NCBI RefSeq assembly: GCF_019749955.1
Contig: NZ_JAIEPC010000064.1
Span: 1 to 64,000 of the forward strand
DNA from: Sphingomonas sp.
GTDB lineage: Bacteria > Pseudomonadota > Alphaproteobacteria > Sphingomonadales > Sphingomonadaceae
Length of the DNA: 64,000 bases
Direction: 5' to 3'
Made by a program: the position numbers and the translations under genes. Every line of letters starts with the position of its first letter. Position 1 is the stretch's first letter. Below are positions 1 to 9,627 of this stretch, in pieces. The notes beneath the pieces are model-generated. The model saw only the letters and a program-made list of their open reading frames with translations, was not told the DNA's origin and ran no database searches.

Positions 1-272
1 TCCTCTCAGACCAGCTAAGGATCGTCGCCTTGGTGCGCCTTTACCACACCAACTAGCTAATCCTACGCGGGCTCATCCCTTGGCGATAAATCTTTGGACT
101 TACGTCATTATCCGGTATTAGCAGCAATTTCTCGCTGTTATTCCGAACCAAGGGGCAGATTCCCACGCGTTACGCACCCGTGCGCCACTAGACCCGAAGG
201 TCTCGTTCGACTTGCATGTGTTAGGCATGCCGCCAGCGTTCGTTCTGAGCCAGGATCAAACTCTCAAGTTTG
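1..272 (-). rRNA. rrs: 16S ribosomal RNA, 5' part (cut by the window edge)
   Basis: Read on the minus strand this begins with the universal bacterial 16S start (AGAGTTTGATCCTGGCTCAG, complement of 246-265) and continues through the conserved block that includes AACACATGCAAGTCGAAC. The short V1 loop and the V2 sequence look like Sphingomonas. Only about the first 270 nt are present; the rest lies left of the window. The 5' end is placed near 272 by alignment from memory with E. coli 16S and could be off by a few bases. Confidence 0.97.
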
Positions 273-617
273 ATGTTCCACGCCATCGGGGCGGAATGTC
301 CCCGATTGCGCAGCTCATTTCAAGGAGCCGTTCCTGCACAATACATTTCACTGTGGATATGTATTAGGACATTGACCAACGCCCAGGGCGAACCCCGTAG
401 CGTTAAGTCTGTGGAACGGCTTGATTTTACCGAGCACCCGACGCTTGACCGTCGGACCCGGAGCCGCCGCCCACATGTCCCTTCATCTAGACCAACAATG
501 TCAAAGAGCGCAAAAGGCCGACGCCTTCCCGATCCCCTTTTTTGTGGGGGCGGGCTAGCGCCGAAATTTCGGTGACCGCGTTGGCAAACCGTGTGGTTCG
601 TCGCTGCGGTGGAGTGG
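273..617 (-). other. rRNA operon leader region
   Basis: This 345-bp stretch between the rrn promoter and the 16S start holds no credible gene: both reading frames over it lack the local codon bias and a ribosome binding site. On the minus strand it is the transcribed leader, carrying a boxA element and presumably half of the 16S processing stem, whose partner would lie outside the window. Confidence 0.75.
499..509 (-). promoter_or_regulatory. boxA antitermination element of the rrn leader
   Basis: The minus strand reads GCTCTTTGACA, one base from the E. coli rrn boxA (GCTCTTTAACA). It lies between the promoter and the 16S start, as expected for a NusB/NusE loading site. Identification is by motif and position only. 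Confidence 0.7.
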
Positions 618-646
618 CTTATATGGCTGGGTCCAAGACCCGTCAA
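618..646 (-). promoter_or_regulatory. rRNA operon promoter
   Basis: On the minus strand TTGACG (646-641) and TATAAG (623-618) are separated by exactly 17 bp, a near-consensus sigma-70-type promoter pointing at the 16S gene. Transcription would start near 611. The divergent flippase gene begins about 95 bp to the right. Confidence 0.75.
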
Positions 647-740
647 CGCCTTTTTGCAATTTTCTTACACTCGCCGCGCTACCCCGCAGAAATGCTAGGG
701 TTTACGCCTCTGTAAGCACCTTGTGGCAAGGCGTTTGGCT

Positions 741-2222
741 ATGGAATCGCCCGCCGACTCGCCCCAGATCGATTCGAAATCGTTCGCCGATCAGGTCCGC
801 AGCGCGGTCATCTGGCGCTCGGGCAGCCAGATTCTCGCGCAGATCGTCCAATGGGGCGCGACGTTCCTGGTGATTCGCCTGCTCGCGCCGTCGGATTATG
901 GCCTGTTCGCGATGACGCAGGTGATTCTCTTCCTGCTCAACATGCTCAACGGCTATGGGCTGGCGAGCGGCCTGATCCAGGCCAAGGAGGTCAGCGAGCG
1001 CCAGATCCGCCAGCTGTTCGGCATGCTGATCCTCGTCAACCTGACGCTGGCCGGGCTGCAAGTCGCGCTCGCGCCGCTGGCGGCGGCCTATTACCGCCAG
1101 CCGCTCGTCGCCGAGATGCTGCGCTGGCAGGCGCTGATCTATCTGGCGACGCCCTTGACCGCGCTGTCCTACGCCCTGCTGTCGCGCCAGATGGAGTATC
1201 GGCGGCAAGCGCGCGTCAACATCATTGCCTCGATCGCGAGCGCGAGCACCGCGCTGGGCGGCGCGTTGTTCGGCCTTGGCGTGTGGACATTGGTGGTGGC
1301 GCCGATGGTGCTGTTCGCGGTGCGCATGATCGGGATGACCGTCGCCGCGCGCGCCTATTATTGGCCGAGCTTCGATTTCCGCGGTGCCGGCACGCTGGCG
1401 CGCTATGGCGGGGTGATGGCGGTCGGCCAGCTGTTCTGGTTCTTCGAAAGCCAGGCCGATGTTTTCATCGCCGGGCGCCAGTTCAACCCGCACTGGCTCG
1501 GCATCTATACCGAGAGCCTGTTCCTCGCGCAGGTGTTCGTGTCGAAGATCGTGCCCCCGCTCAACGAAGTCGCTTTCTCGGCCTATGCCCGGCTCCAGCA
1601 TGACGAAGGCGCGGTCGGGCGGGCCTTTGCGCGCGGCGTGCGCATCGTGATGGTCGCCGCCCTTCCCTTCTACATCGGCCTGGCCGCAACCGCCGAGCCG
1701 CTGGTGCTGACGATGCTCGGGCCGAAATGGGTCGAGGGCGTGCCGGTCGTGCGGCTGCTGGCGCTCGCGATGCCCTTCATGACGCTGCACGTGCTGCTGT
1801 CGCCGGCGTGCGATGCGATTGGGCGACCCGGGATCAGCGTGCGCAACGGCGCGACCGGCGCCGTGCTGCTGACGGGCGCCTATCTGGTCGGCGTGCAATG
1901 GGGGCCGATGGGGCTCGCCTGGGCGTGGCTCGCGGTCTATCCGCTGTATCTGGGGATCAGCCTGTGGCGGTCGCTGCCGGTAATCGGCGTGCGCGCCGAC
2001 GCGCTGGCGAGTGCGATCCTGCCGCCGCTGCTGGCGGCGATGGGCATGGGGATTGCGGTCGCGCTGCTCGCGCGCCTGCTACCGCCACTGCCGCCGCCGG
2101 TGACGCTGCTGATTCTCGTCGCGGCGGGCGGCGCGGTCTATTTCGGCTGGCTCGCCCTCTTCGCGCGCAGCGTCATCGGCGAGCTCAGCGACACAATCCG
2201 GCGCCGACCCGCCACGGCTTAG
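741..2222 (+). CDS. Lipopolysaccharide/polysaccharide flippase (Wzx-like)
   Basis: A 493-residue polytopic membrane protein of the polysaccharide biosynthesis (PST/MOP) exporter superfamily. These proteins flip undecaprenyl-linked sugar units across the inner membrane. The start of the protein matches the family pattern: an amphipathic first helix, then TFLVIRLLAPSDYGLFAM, followed by regularly spaced hydrophobic helices to the C-terminus. The ATG at 741 is preferred over an in-frame GTG at 723 because AAGG at 727-730 is suitably spaced from it. No glycosyltransferases are adjacent, so the glycan is unknown. It is divergent from the rRNA operon and followed by a palindromic repeat. Confidence 0.85.
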   Translation: MESPADSPQIDSKSFADQVRSAVIWRSGSQILAQIVQWGATFLVIRLLAPSDYGLFAMTQVILFLLNMLNGYGLASGLIQAKEVSERQIRQLFGMLILVNLTLAGLQVALAPLAAAYYRQPLVAEMLRWQALIYLATPLTALSYALLSRQMEYRRQARVNIIASIASASTALGGALFGLGVWTLVVAPMVLFAVRMIGMTVAARAYYWPSFDFRGAGTLARYGGVMAVGQLFWFFESQADVFIAGRQFNPHWLGIYTESLFLAQVFVSKIVPPLNEVAFSAYARLQHDEGAVGRAFARGVRIVMVAALPFYIGLAATAEPLVLTMLGPKWVEGVPVVRLLALAMPFMTLHVLLSPACDAIGRPGISVRNGATGAVLLTGAYLVGVQWGPMGLAWAWLAVYPLYLGISLWRSLPVIGVRADALASAILPPLLAAMGMGIAVALLARLLPPLPPPVTLLILVAAGGAVYFGWLALFARSVIGELSDTIRRRPATA

Positions 2223-2265
2223 GGTCGCTACGGCGCTGGTTTGTTGAAGTGGGATCGTCTTTGAT

Positions 2266-2357
2266 CCGTTCGCGCTGAGCCTGTCGAAGCACCGCCCTTC
2301 TTTTTCCCAGGTCGGGCAAAGGAAGGACGGCCCTTCGACAAGCTCAGGGCAAACGGA
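2266..2357. repeat. Palindromic intergenic repeat, family 1, copy A
   Basis: About 90 bp made of two inverted arms, CTGAGCCTGTCGAAGCAC on the left and CCTTCGACAAGCTCAGGGC on the right, able to form a long hairpin. It lies between two convergent genes. Related copies are at 11710, 25179 and 49515. The arms differ (CAC versus CCT type), which gives the element an orientation. It resembles REP/BIME-type elements; no mobilising gene is nearby. Confidence 0.85.
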
Positions 2358-2401
2358 GGATATTGGGCCAAGTCAGCGCGAAATCTCACCGGACGGGCGC
2401 G

Positions 2402-2830
2402 TTAGACCGACTGGATATAATCGCGCATCGCGGCGGCATCGGCTTCGATCCGGTCGATCCGGTATTTGACCAGATCGCCGATCGACACAAAGCCAATCAG
2501 CGCGCCGCCTTCGACCACCGGCAAGTGGCGGATGCGCCGCCGCGACATCAGCGACAGCGCGCCGAGCACCGAATCATGCAAGCCCACGGTGATCGCTGGC
2601 GCGGTCATGGCGCTTGCGACCGACGCCTCGAGCGCCTCGACGCCGCCGTTGTTGAGCGCGTGGATCACGTCGCGTTCGGAAAAAATGCCGATCACGGCGT
2701 CGCCTTCGACCACCGGGAGCGCCCCGACACGGCGTTGTGCGAGCGTCGCGGCGGCCTCCATCACGCTTTGGGTCGGCGCAATCGAGATCACCTCGTTGCC
2801 CTTACCCGACAATATTGCGGCAATCGTCAT
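2402..2830 (-). CDS. CBS-domain pair protein
   Basis: 142 residues made almost entirely of two CBS motifs, about 8-60 and 75-130. Typical signatures are visible: RRVGALPVVEGDAVIGIFSE in the first and RRRIRHLPVVEGGALIGFVS in the second. Stand-alone CBS pairs form a Bateman module that binds adenine nucleotides and regulates a partner; the partner cannot be read from this locus. A strong Shine-Dalgarno (AAGGAGAG) precedes the ATG. It is divergent from the small membrane protein that starts at 2921. Confidence 0.9.
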   Translation of the reverse strand: MTIAAILSGKGNEVISIAPTQSVMEAAATLAQRRVGALPVVEGDAVIGIFSERDVIHALNNGGVEALEASVASAMTAPAITVGLHDSVLGALSLMSRRRIRHLPVVEGGALIGFVSIGDLVKYRIDRIEADAAAMRDYIQSV

Positions 2831-2920
2831 GTCTCTCTCCTTGGCCCGCTGCGGTGTTTAACGCGGCACCGAGTCGTTCAGCCGCTTGAGATTCTCACTT
2901 TTCGCCGCCAATGGGAAGCG

Positions 2921-3202
2921 ATGGACGATTTGCCTCCGGGTCTGGACGATCCCGACTATGCCGCCTTTGCCTGGGGTCGGTATCGCGCGATCCTGCGCTG
3001 GATGGCGCTGGCGACCTGCGTGGTCGTGGCAGCGGGCGTGGTGCTGCTCGATTATCTCTATGGCCCGCTGTCGTGGATCGCGATTGCGGCGGCGGTCGGC
3101 GGCTTCGGCGGCACCGCGATGATGACGGCGGCGCTGATGGGGCTGGTGTTCCTCAGCTCAGGCAGCGGCCATGACGAACGGGTGAAGGATTTCGAGGCTT
3201 AG
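2921..3202 (+). CDS. Small two-helix membrane protein
   Basis: The 93-residue frame starts at an ATG preceded by GGGAAG. After an acidic N-terminus (MDDLPPGLDDPDYAAFAWGR) come two hydrophobic segments, about residues 27-47 and 53-80, then a short polar tail. A longer in-frame ORF begins at 2363, but that part overlaps the opposite-strand CBS gene and has no coding character. The family is not recognised; similar short proteins are common in sphingomonads. It converges on the DUF4139 gene, overlapping its end by 4 bp. Confidence 0.65.
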   Translation: MDDLPPGLDDPDYAAFAWGRYRAILRWMALATCVVVAAGVVLLDYLYGPLSWIAIAAAVGGFGGTAMMTAALMGLVFLSSGSGHDERVKDFEA

Positions 3203-4833
3203 CTGGCGTCGCGAATCGTGTAATCGAGCGAGACGCTGCCATTGGCCGGGACCGTGATAGCCCAGAAGGGTTTGCCGTCCTTGGTACCCAGCCGCGCGCT
3301 GGGACTTTCGAGGCTGTAGCTGTCGCCGCCGGGCTCGATCCGCGCTTCATAGGCAACCGGCCAGCCATTGGCGTTGGTCACCGTCAGACGGTAGCGATTG
3401 CGCCGCCCGTCGCGTGGTGTGACGGGAATGGCTTTGGTCGACACGCCAATATTGGGCGACGGGCCAAGCTTGAACTCGACTTGCTCCCCCACTGCCTTGT
3501 CGGCGGTCGAGCTTTCGCCGATCAGAATGGGGCGCGGTCCATTGGCCGCGAACACCACCGCGTGCCCCGCCGGGAGCGGTTCGCCGAGCCCAGCGACCGG
3601 CTTGTTCTGCGCGCGAACGATCAGCTGGGTTTGGGACACATCGCCCTGATACACGCGGCTTTCGTAGATCAACGCGACGGCAACCTTGGGCTTGGCGAGA
3701 AAGCCGACCTGTTTCTGCGCGTTCGAGGCGACGGTGACGGGGCCGTTCAGGCGGTATAGCTTGAGATCGGCGATGTCTTCACGCTTGGCCCTGGCCCCAG
3801 TGACGACGACGCTTTGGGCTTCGTCCGCCACCATACCGCGCACCAACATTGCCATGGGCGCCGGTGGCGGAGGCGGCGCGAAGGCATAGTCGCTGCGGAC
3901 ACGCCCGCCGAGAGGCGGCGGCACCGGGAAGCAGCGCAGATCCAGCGCGCGCGCCGTCGGCGGGGTCGGCGTTTCGGCATCACGGTTCACGCGCCCCGCG
4001 ATCACCGCCGCGCCGCCGCGAAACGAGGTCGGATCGCTCGACGCAAGCGTGACCCAGGCGAACAGCTCAGCCGAGCGACGATCGGGCGCGAGCTGCACGA
4101 CATAATCGGCCTGCCAGTCGAACCCGCCCGCGAGATAAGCGAGCGTGATCGTCGCGGTGACGGGTCGGTCGCTGTCGGTCTCGATCGACAAGGTCGGCTT
4201 GGCCGACAGCCCCGGCGGCACCGCAGGATAGACGATCGTCTCGTTGAGCCCGGTGCATTTGAGCGCCTCGACCCCGCCGCCGATCGTCACCAGCGCGGCA
4301 CCATCCGCCGACGAGCGGATCACCGCCTGTTCCTCGGTGACCTTGCCGGTCGCCTTGTTGGTCCGGCGCACCATCACCCGCCGCCCGAGCGCACGGTCGT
4401 ACAGACTGCGCGGCGACAGCAGATCGGCATCGAGATTTTTCTCGCGCACCCCCGACGGCAACCCCTCGACGATCGCGGTTTCGGGGAAGATATTGCCTGC
4501 CACGCCTTCGAACCGCACCACCGCGCGGCCCGCCGGGATCGTCACGGTGCGCTTTTCGGTGATCAGCGCAAAGCCCTGCGGGTTGCCACGGTCGATCGCC
4601 TGATCAGCGCCGCGCCCCGGCGCGCGATAGACCGACACCGCAACCGAATCGGGCGCCGCCGAGGTGATGACCGCCGGCGTCGGCGCCTGCGCCGCGAGCG
4701 GCGCGGTGAGCACGACCGCCAGGATCACGCCCAGCACGCGCGACAGCGCCACGGCCAGCACTGCCGCCAACCCGAGCGCCAACGCCACGGCCGATCCCAG
4801 CGACACCACGACCGACAGCGCCACCGAAAGCAT
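3199..4833 (-). CDS. DUF4139 domain-containing exported protein (paralogue 2)
   Basis: 544 residues from the ATG at 4833, 57 bp after the previous gene stops. An unusually long hydrophobic N-terminus (about 50 residues ending PLAAQ) suggests that translation may instead begin at a GTG at 4737, which leaves a normal-sized signal peptide. The N-terminal part (VTIPAGRAVVRFEGVAGNIF) and the later beta-rich region match DUF4139 family proteins, and the end resembles that of its neighbour (VPANGSVSLDYTIRD). The family is thought to be periplasmic or outer-membrane associated, of unknown function. A proline-rich linker lies mid-protein. Confidence 0.8.
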   Translation of the reverse strand: MLSVALSVVVSLGSAVALALGLAAVLAVALSRVLGVILAVVLTAPLAAQAPTPAVITSAAPDSVAVSVYRAPGRGADQAIDRGNPQGFALITEKRTVTIPAGRAVVRFEGVAGNIFPETAIVEGLPSGVREKNLDADLLSPRSLYDRALGRRVMVRRTNKATGKVTEEQAVIRSSADGAALVTIGGGVEALKCTGLNETIVYPAVPPGLSAKPTLSIETDSDRPVTATITLAYLAGGFDWQADYVVQLAPDRRSAELFAWVTLASSDPTSFRGGAAVIAGRVNRDAETPTPPTARALDLRCFPVPPPLGGRVRSDYAFAPPPPPAPMAMLVRGMVADEAQSVVVTGARAKREDIADLKLYRLNGPVTVASNAQKQVGFLAKPKVAVALIYESRVYQGDVSQTQLIVRAQNKPVAGLGEPLPAGHAVVFAANGPRPILIGESSTADKAVGEQVEFKLGPSPNIGVSTKAIPVTPRDGRRNRYRLTVTNANGWPVAYEARIEPGGDSYSLESPSARLGTKDGKPFWAITVPANGSVSLDYTIRDAS

Positions 4834-4889
4834 CGGCGCGGGACGGGCAGGGCCAGCGGGGGTCCGATCGCGGCGCACGCCCCGCGCCC

Positions 4890-6389
4890 TCAGTACCGCG
4901 TGTCGAAGCTGACCGTCAGCACCGTCGTCCCATTGGCGGGCACCGGCACATGCCACACCCGCTCGTCGAGCGACTTTTGCTCACCCGGCAGGCTTTCGCT
5001 CGGCACGCGCGTGTCGCCCCAATAAGTGTCGAGGCCCGCCTGCGTCACATCGACCGTCACGGCCTCGGGCTTGGCGTTGGTGATCGTGTAGCGCATCGTC
5101 GTGCGATAATATTCGCGCTGGCGCTCGACCGTCACGACGCGCGGCGCTTGGCCTTCTTTGGTGATGCGATAGCGCACCGTGCGATCCCATTCGTCGCTCG
5201 CGATCTTGTCGCGCTTGACGACTTCAGGCTTCACTTTGACGTCGAACGCGTCGCCGGTCTTGATCGCCAAGGTCGACCCCATCGGCGTGTGGTCGATCGC
5301 ATTCTCGCCGATGAACTGCGGCTGGCCCTTGGCATCGCGGACATAGACGCGGACCGTGCCCGCCGGCAGCGCATCGCCGAGTCCACCCTCGCGCGAACTT
5401 GAAAAGCTATAAGCCGTCTCGGCACTGGTCGGGTCGTCCGACGCGCCGAGCCAATCGTTGCGGAATTGATAGACTTTGCGCGCCGCCACGCCACCGACCG
5501 ACAGGAAGCTCACCTGCTTCTGCTGGTTCGCCGCCACCGTGGTGCGGTGGCCGAGTGGATAGAGGTAGAAATCCCCCAGCCGCGCGCGGTCCGACGACTC
5601 GGTACCGGGCTTGATCAGGGCGCCGTTCGACCCGCGACCATAGCGCCCTTGCTGGTTTGCGCCGCTCGGTTCGCCCGCGACGAGCACCACATCGGCATTG
5701 GCGAAGCGTGTCTCGCCGCCATTGTTGAGCGTGATCCAGCCCTGCATGTCGATCGTGCTCTTGGCTTCGTCATAGAGCGCGACATAATCTGCGCGCCAGC
5801 TGAGGCCGCCGGTCAGGTAGCTGAGGGTGAGCGGGCGCGCGCCGCTGCGCTTGCTGTCGAGCGTGATCGACAAGGTCGGGCGCGCGCGCAAATTGGGCGG
5901 GATCGAATCGAAGATCACCCGCACCGGCAAGCCGTCATCGCGCAGTATTTCGATCCGGTCGCCGATCTTGAGGACCACGCCGCCATTGACCGCGAGCACT
6001 TGCGCACGCTCGCGTGTCTCGGCGCCCGTCGCGGGATTGGTGCGCAGCAGCGTCACCGTCTGGCCGACCGCCTTTTCGATCAGCGCATTGGGGCTGAGCA
6101 GGTCATAGTCGTAATTCTGTTCGACGATGCCGACATCACCGCCGCTCAGCCGCACCGTTTCGGGGCGGATCTGGCTCGACACATCGGGAAATTCCTGGCG
6201 CGACACGCCCGAGGGCAGCGACAATTGGCGCACATCCTGCACCAGCGCGACGCCGTTCGAATAGATGGTGATCGCGACATCGCCCTGCGCGGTGCGCTCG
6301 CCCGAAGGCGCAGAGACTGGCTCAGGCGCCGATTGCCCGATCGCGGCCGCCGGAAGGAATGCCAAAACCATCGCCAGCCCGTGCCGCAT
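4890..6389 (-). CDS. DUF4139 domain-containing exported protein (paralogue 1)
   Basis: 499 residues. The ATG at 6389 is chosen because GGGAGAG lies 6-8 nt upstream and a clear signal peptide follows (MRHGLAMVLAFLPAAAIGQS); the frame remains open further upstream but overlaps the DUF4167 gene. It has the DUF4139 layout: an N-terminal segment starting ITIYSNGVALVQDVRQLSLP, a middle segment LSYLTGGLSWRADYVALYDE and a C-terminal beta-rich half. It lies just upstream of a second family member on the same strand, so the two are probably co-transcribed. Function is not established. Confidence 0.85.
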   Translation of the reverse strand: MRHGLAMVLAFLPAAAIGQSAPEPVSAPSGERTAQGDVAITIYSNGVALVQDVRQLSLPSGVSRQEFPDVSSQIRPETVRLSGGDVGIVEQNYDYDLLSPNALIEKAVGQTVTLLRTNPATGAETRERAQVLAVNGGVVLKIGDRIEILRDDGLPVRVIFDSIPPNLRARPTLSITLDSKRSGARPLTLSYLTGGLSWRADYVALYDEAKSTIDMQGWITLNNGGETRFANADVVLVAGEPSGANQQGRYGRGSNGALIKPGTESSDRARLGDFYLYPLGHRTTVAANQQKQVSFLSVGGVAARKVYQFRNDWLGASDDPTSAETAYSFSSSREGGLGDALPAGTVRVYVRDAKGQPQFIGENAIDHTPMGSTLAIKTGDAFDVKVKPEVVKRDKIASDEWDRTVRYRITKEGQAPRVVTVERQREYYRTTMRYTITNAKPEAVTVDVTQAGLDTYWGDTRVPSESLPGEQKSLDERVWHVPVPANGTTVLTVSFDTRY

Positions 6390-6486
6390 GTCTGCTCTCC
6401 CGATCATTCTGCCCGCGCCTTGGACCCTAGGCGCGGGCTTGGAGCGGTTCAACCGCAGATCGGCTGTCAGCAGGCTGAACGACCCG

Positions 6487-7464
6487 TCAGTTGGCGGGCG
6501 TGCGCTCGCTCGCCGGGGGACGGCCGCGACGACGGCGCGGCTTGGCGTCTTCGCCACTCTCGACCGGCGCGTCCTCGGTGATCGCCGACAGGCTCAGCGC
6601 GGGCGGCAGCCGGTCGATTTCGATCGCGGCGGGCTCGAGCTCGGGCGCAGCCTCGATCGGCGCAGCACGGCGCGGACGGCCCCGGCGCGGCCGTTCGGGC
6701 TCGGCGTCGGTGTTGGGTGCGGCCATCGGCGCGGCCATCGGGTTGGCGTCGGCGCCGTTTGAGCCCTGCTCGACCGGAGCATAGCTACGCGGCGGCAGCG
6801 GCTGGCGCGGCTGATCGCCCCCCTGTGCCTGGCCATTGCCATTATAGTCGCGCGGTTCGTTGCGGTTGCGGTTCTGGTCGCGCGGCTGATCGCGATAGCC
6901 GTCGCGTTGCGGGCGCTGGTCGCGGCCCCCCTGATCGCGCGCATTCTGGTCACGGTTGTTGTCGCGCGCTTCGCGATAGCCGTCGTTCGGCTCGCGGTTG
7001 CCCCCGTCACGACTAGGGTTGTCACGGTTGCCCCCGTCACGGCTACCATTGTCGCGGTTGCCTTGCTCGCGCCCGTCGCGGCGGTTGCCGTTCGCCTGCT
7101 GCGCGCGCTCGCCATCGACACGGTCGTCGGCATAGCTTTCGCCGTCGAAGTCTTCCTCGGGCTCTTCGTCGAACGCTTCATTGGCGCCACCGCGACGCTG
7201 CTGATTTTCTTCGAAGCGCGAGCGGTTTTCGTTGAGCACGCGGAAATAATGATCCGCGAATTGCAGATAATATTCGGTGTTGACCCGATCGCCCTGCATC
7301 TGCGCGTCGCGCGCCAGCGATTTGTATTTTTCGAGCAACTGGGCGGCATTGCCGCGTGCGCGATTGTCGATGCGATTGCCATTATCGGGGCGTCCCGGAT
7401 TACCACCCGGTGTGCGCTGCCCACCACGACCGCGACGGCGGCCGGCCTGACGATTATTGATCAA
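6487..7464 (-). CDS. DUF4167 domain-containing protein
   Basis: 325 residues from a TTG start at 7464. That start gives the usual family N-terminus (INNRQAGRRRGRGGQR), whereas the longer ORF has an unrelated extension. The conserved domain is at about residues 30-90 (LLEKYKSLARDAQMQGDRVN, then ADHYF). The rest is low complexity: an Arg/Asp/Asn/Gly-rich middle (about 115-240) and a C-terminus rich in acidic residues and RGRP-type basic motifs, suggesting nucleic-acid binding. The family commonly follows prmC in alphaproteobacteria, as here. Function is unknown. Confidence 0.85.
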   Translation of the reverse strand: MINNRQAGRRRGRGGQRTPGGNPGRPDNGNRIDNRARGNAAQLLEKYKSLARDAQMQGDRVNTEYYLQFADHYFRVLNENRSRFEENQQRRGGANEAFDEEPEEDFDGESYADDRVDGERAQQANGNRRDGREQGNRDNGSRDGGNRDNPSRDGGNREPNDGYREARDNNRDQNARDQGGRDQRPQRDGYRDQPRDQNRNRNEPRDYNGNGQAQGGDQPRQPLPPRSYAPVEQGSNGADANPMAAPMAAPNTDAEPERPRRGRPRRAAPIEAAPELEPAAIEIDRLPPALSLSAITEDAPVESGEDAKPRRRRGRPPASERTPAN

Positions 7465-7721
7465 GTCCTGTTGTCCTCGTGCCCTGAAATCAAACTCGGC
7501 GGTGCTCCAGAATGCGGATGCATGCCCCTCTGCGCCGCGCACCCCGACCATTCGGAGGGCGACGGCGTGTGCCACGGCCACCGGACGACAGCGGCTTCAT
7601 GACGAAGGATCGGACAACTGCCCATTTCAACGACTTATGTTGAAAATGCGTGTCCCTTCGCAATCAATAGCGAGTGGCGCGCCAATCGCCAAGCGGAATT
7701 ATGTGACGATTGTCTTGCACT

Positions 7722-8534
7722 TCATGGCTGGGCGATGAGGGCGCGCGGCCGATTGCCAAGATCGCGGCGGATATCGGCCTGCATCCCCGCCGCACGCACC
7801 AAGGCGGTGACCGCGTCGGCCTGGCTCGCGCCGATTTCGATCACCGCGACGCCGCCGGGCATCAGCAGCCTCGGCAGATCGGGAATGATCACACGGTAGG
7901 CGTCGAGCCCGTCGGGGCCGCCGAACAGTGCCTCCGCCGGATCATAGTCGAGCACTTCGCGCGGCAGCGGCTCGACGGTCGCGACATAGGGCGGGTTGGT
8001 GAGCACCAGATCGAAGCGCGCGTCGATCGCCTGCGCCCATACCCCCGCGACAATCTCGGCGCGGTCAGCGAGCCCCAGCCGCGCGGCATTGCGCAGCGCA
8101 TAGCCGCGCGCAGCATCGGACCGCTCGACGCCGACGCCGTGCGCCTTTGGCCATTGATCGAGCGCCGCCAGCAGCAAGGTCCCCGGTCCGGTGCCGAGAT
8201 CGAGGATGGTGGCGGGGGCGCGCTCGCCGAAATGGGCGACGGCGGCTTCGATCAGCGTTTCGGTGTCGGCGCGCGGGATGAACGCGCCTGGCCCGACTTC
8301 GAGGTCGATCGTCCAGAACCCGCGCAGGCCGGTGAGATGCGCGACGGGCTCATGCTGCAAGCGACGCTCGACCAGCGGCGCGAAGCCATCGGGCACAGGA
8401 TCGTCGAGATTCACCAGCAACATCCGGTTGCGCGGCACGCCGAGCGCATGCGCCATCAGCAGTTCGGCATCGAGGCGGGGTGATTCCGAAATACGCTTAA
8501 TCTGGGCGGTGGCTTCAACCAGCGCGACCCGCAC
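7722..8534 (-). CDS. prmC: Peptide chain release factor N5-glutamine methyltransferase PrmC
   Basis: Methylates the glutamine of the GGQ motif in release factors using S-adenosylmethionine. The SAM-binding motif ILDLGTGPGTLLLAAL and the catalytic NPPY motif (LVLTNPPYVATVEPLP) are both present. A GTG at 8534, 13 bp after the prfA stop, gives a family-typical 270-residue protein starting VRVALVEATAQ; an ATG at 8582 would overlap prfA by 35 bp. The substrate RF1 is encoded by the gene immediately upstream, so the pair forms a functional unit. Confidence 0.92.
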   Translation of the reverse strand: MRVALVEATAQIKRISESPRLDAELLMAHALGVPRNRMLLVNLDDPVPDGFAPLVERRLQHEPVAHLTGLRGFWTIDLEVGPGAFIPRADTETLIEAAVAHFGERAPATILDLGTGPGTLLLAALDQWPKAHGVGVERSDAARGYALRNAARLGLADRAEIVAGVWAQAIDARFDLVLTNPPYVATVEPLPREVLDYDPAEALFGGPDGLDAYRVIIPDLPRLLMPGGVAVIEIGASQADAVTALVRAAGMQADIRRDLGNRPRALIAQP

Positions 8535-8547
8535 GAGCAACGGCGTG

Positions 8548-9627
8548 TCAGCCCTCAAGGCTCGCCAACCGCTCGGCCTCATCCTCCGAAATCAGCGCGC
8601 CGATCAGCTCGTCCATTTCACCCTGCAAGATTTCGGGCAGACGGTGGAGCGTCAGGTTGATGCGGTGATCGGTCACGCGCCCTTGCGGGAAGTTGTATGT
8701 GCGGATGCGTTCCGACCGATCGCCGGAACCGACCATCGACTTGCGCGCGCCCGCCCGCTCCTGGTGCAGCCGCTCGCGTTCAGCTTCGTAGAGCCTTGTC
8801 CGCAGCACTTTCAGCGCCTTGGCCTTGTTCTTGTGCTGCGACTTTTCGTCCTGCTGGATCACCGTGAGCCCGGTCGGGATGTGGACGATCCGCACCGCCG
8901 AGTCTGTGGTGTTGACCGACTGGCCGCCCGGCCCCGACGAGCGATAAATGTCGATCCGCAAGTCCTTGGCTTCGTCGATCTTGACGTCGACTTCCTCGGC
9001 CTCGGGCAGCACCGCGACGGTTGCGGCGCTGGTGTGGATGCGCCCGCCGGCTTCGGTCGCGGGGACGCGCTGGACGCGGTGGACGCCGCTTTCGAACTTC
9101 AGCCGCGCGAACACGCCCTTGCCCTCAACCGAGGCGACGACTTCCTTGTAGCCGCCCATTTCGGAAGGGCTGGCGGAGATCAGCTCGACGCGCCAGCCTT
9201 GATTATCAGCATAGCGTTGATACATCCGCAGCAAGTCGCCCGCGAAAAGGGCAGCTTCGTCGCCACCCGTCCCGGCGCGGATTTCGAGCATCGCCGCGCG
9301 TTCATCCGCCGCATCGCGTGGCAGCAGCGCGAGCGCGAGATGGCGCTCGGCATCGGGCAGCCGTGTTTTCAAGTCGGCGATTTCCTCGCGCGCAATGTCG
9401 CGGATGTCGGGTTCCTCATCGGCCTCAAGCATATGCGTGAGCACGCTGAGTTCAGCGCGCAGCCGCCGCACTTCGTTGGCCGCCTTCACCACAGGTTCGA
9501 GCTCGGCATATTCCTTCGACACCGCAACAAAGCGATCCGACGGCAGTTCGCCCGTCGCCATCAGCGCCTGAAGCTCATCCCGGCGCGCAGAGATTTGCGC
9601 GATGCGCTCGGGGGAGATGGTGGTCAT
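8548..9627 (-). CDS. prfA: Peptide chain release factor 1
   Basis: 359 residues, full length. Recognises UAA/UAG stop codons and triggers peptidyl-tRNA hydrolysis. The codon-recognition tripeptide region reads [13 protein letters not shown] (PAT in place of the more usual PVT/PxT form), and the hydrolysis motif is [18 protein letters not shown]. The ATG overlaps the hisS stop in an ATGA, so translation is coupled to hisS; prmC follows. Confidence 0.97.
   Translation of the reverse strand: MTTISPERIAQISARRDELQALMATGELPSDRFVAVSKEYAELEPVVKAANEVRRLRAELSVLTHMLEADEEPDIRDIAREEIADLKTRLPDAERHLALALLPRDAADERAAMLEIRAGTGGDEAALFAGDLLRMYQRYADNQGWRVELISASPSEMGGYKEVVASVEGKGVFARLKFESGVHRVQRVPATEAGGRIHTSAATVAVLPEAEEVDVKIDEAKDLRIDIYRSSGPGGQSVNTTDSAVRIVHIPTGLTVIQQDEKSQHKNKAKALKVLRTRLYEAERERLHQERAGARKSMVGSGDRSERIRTYNFPQGRVTDHRINLTLHRLPEILQGEMDELIGALISEDEAERLASLEG

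Noticed and set aside
702..1898. 398-codon open frame antisense to the flippase
   Set aside because: His/Arg/Gln-rich translation typical of reversed high-GC genes, no ribosome binding site, no family similarity.
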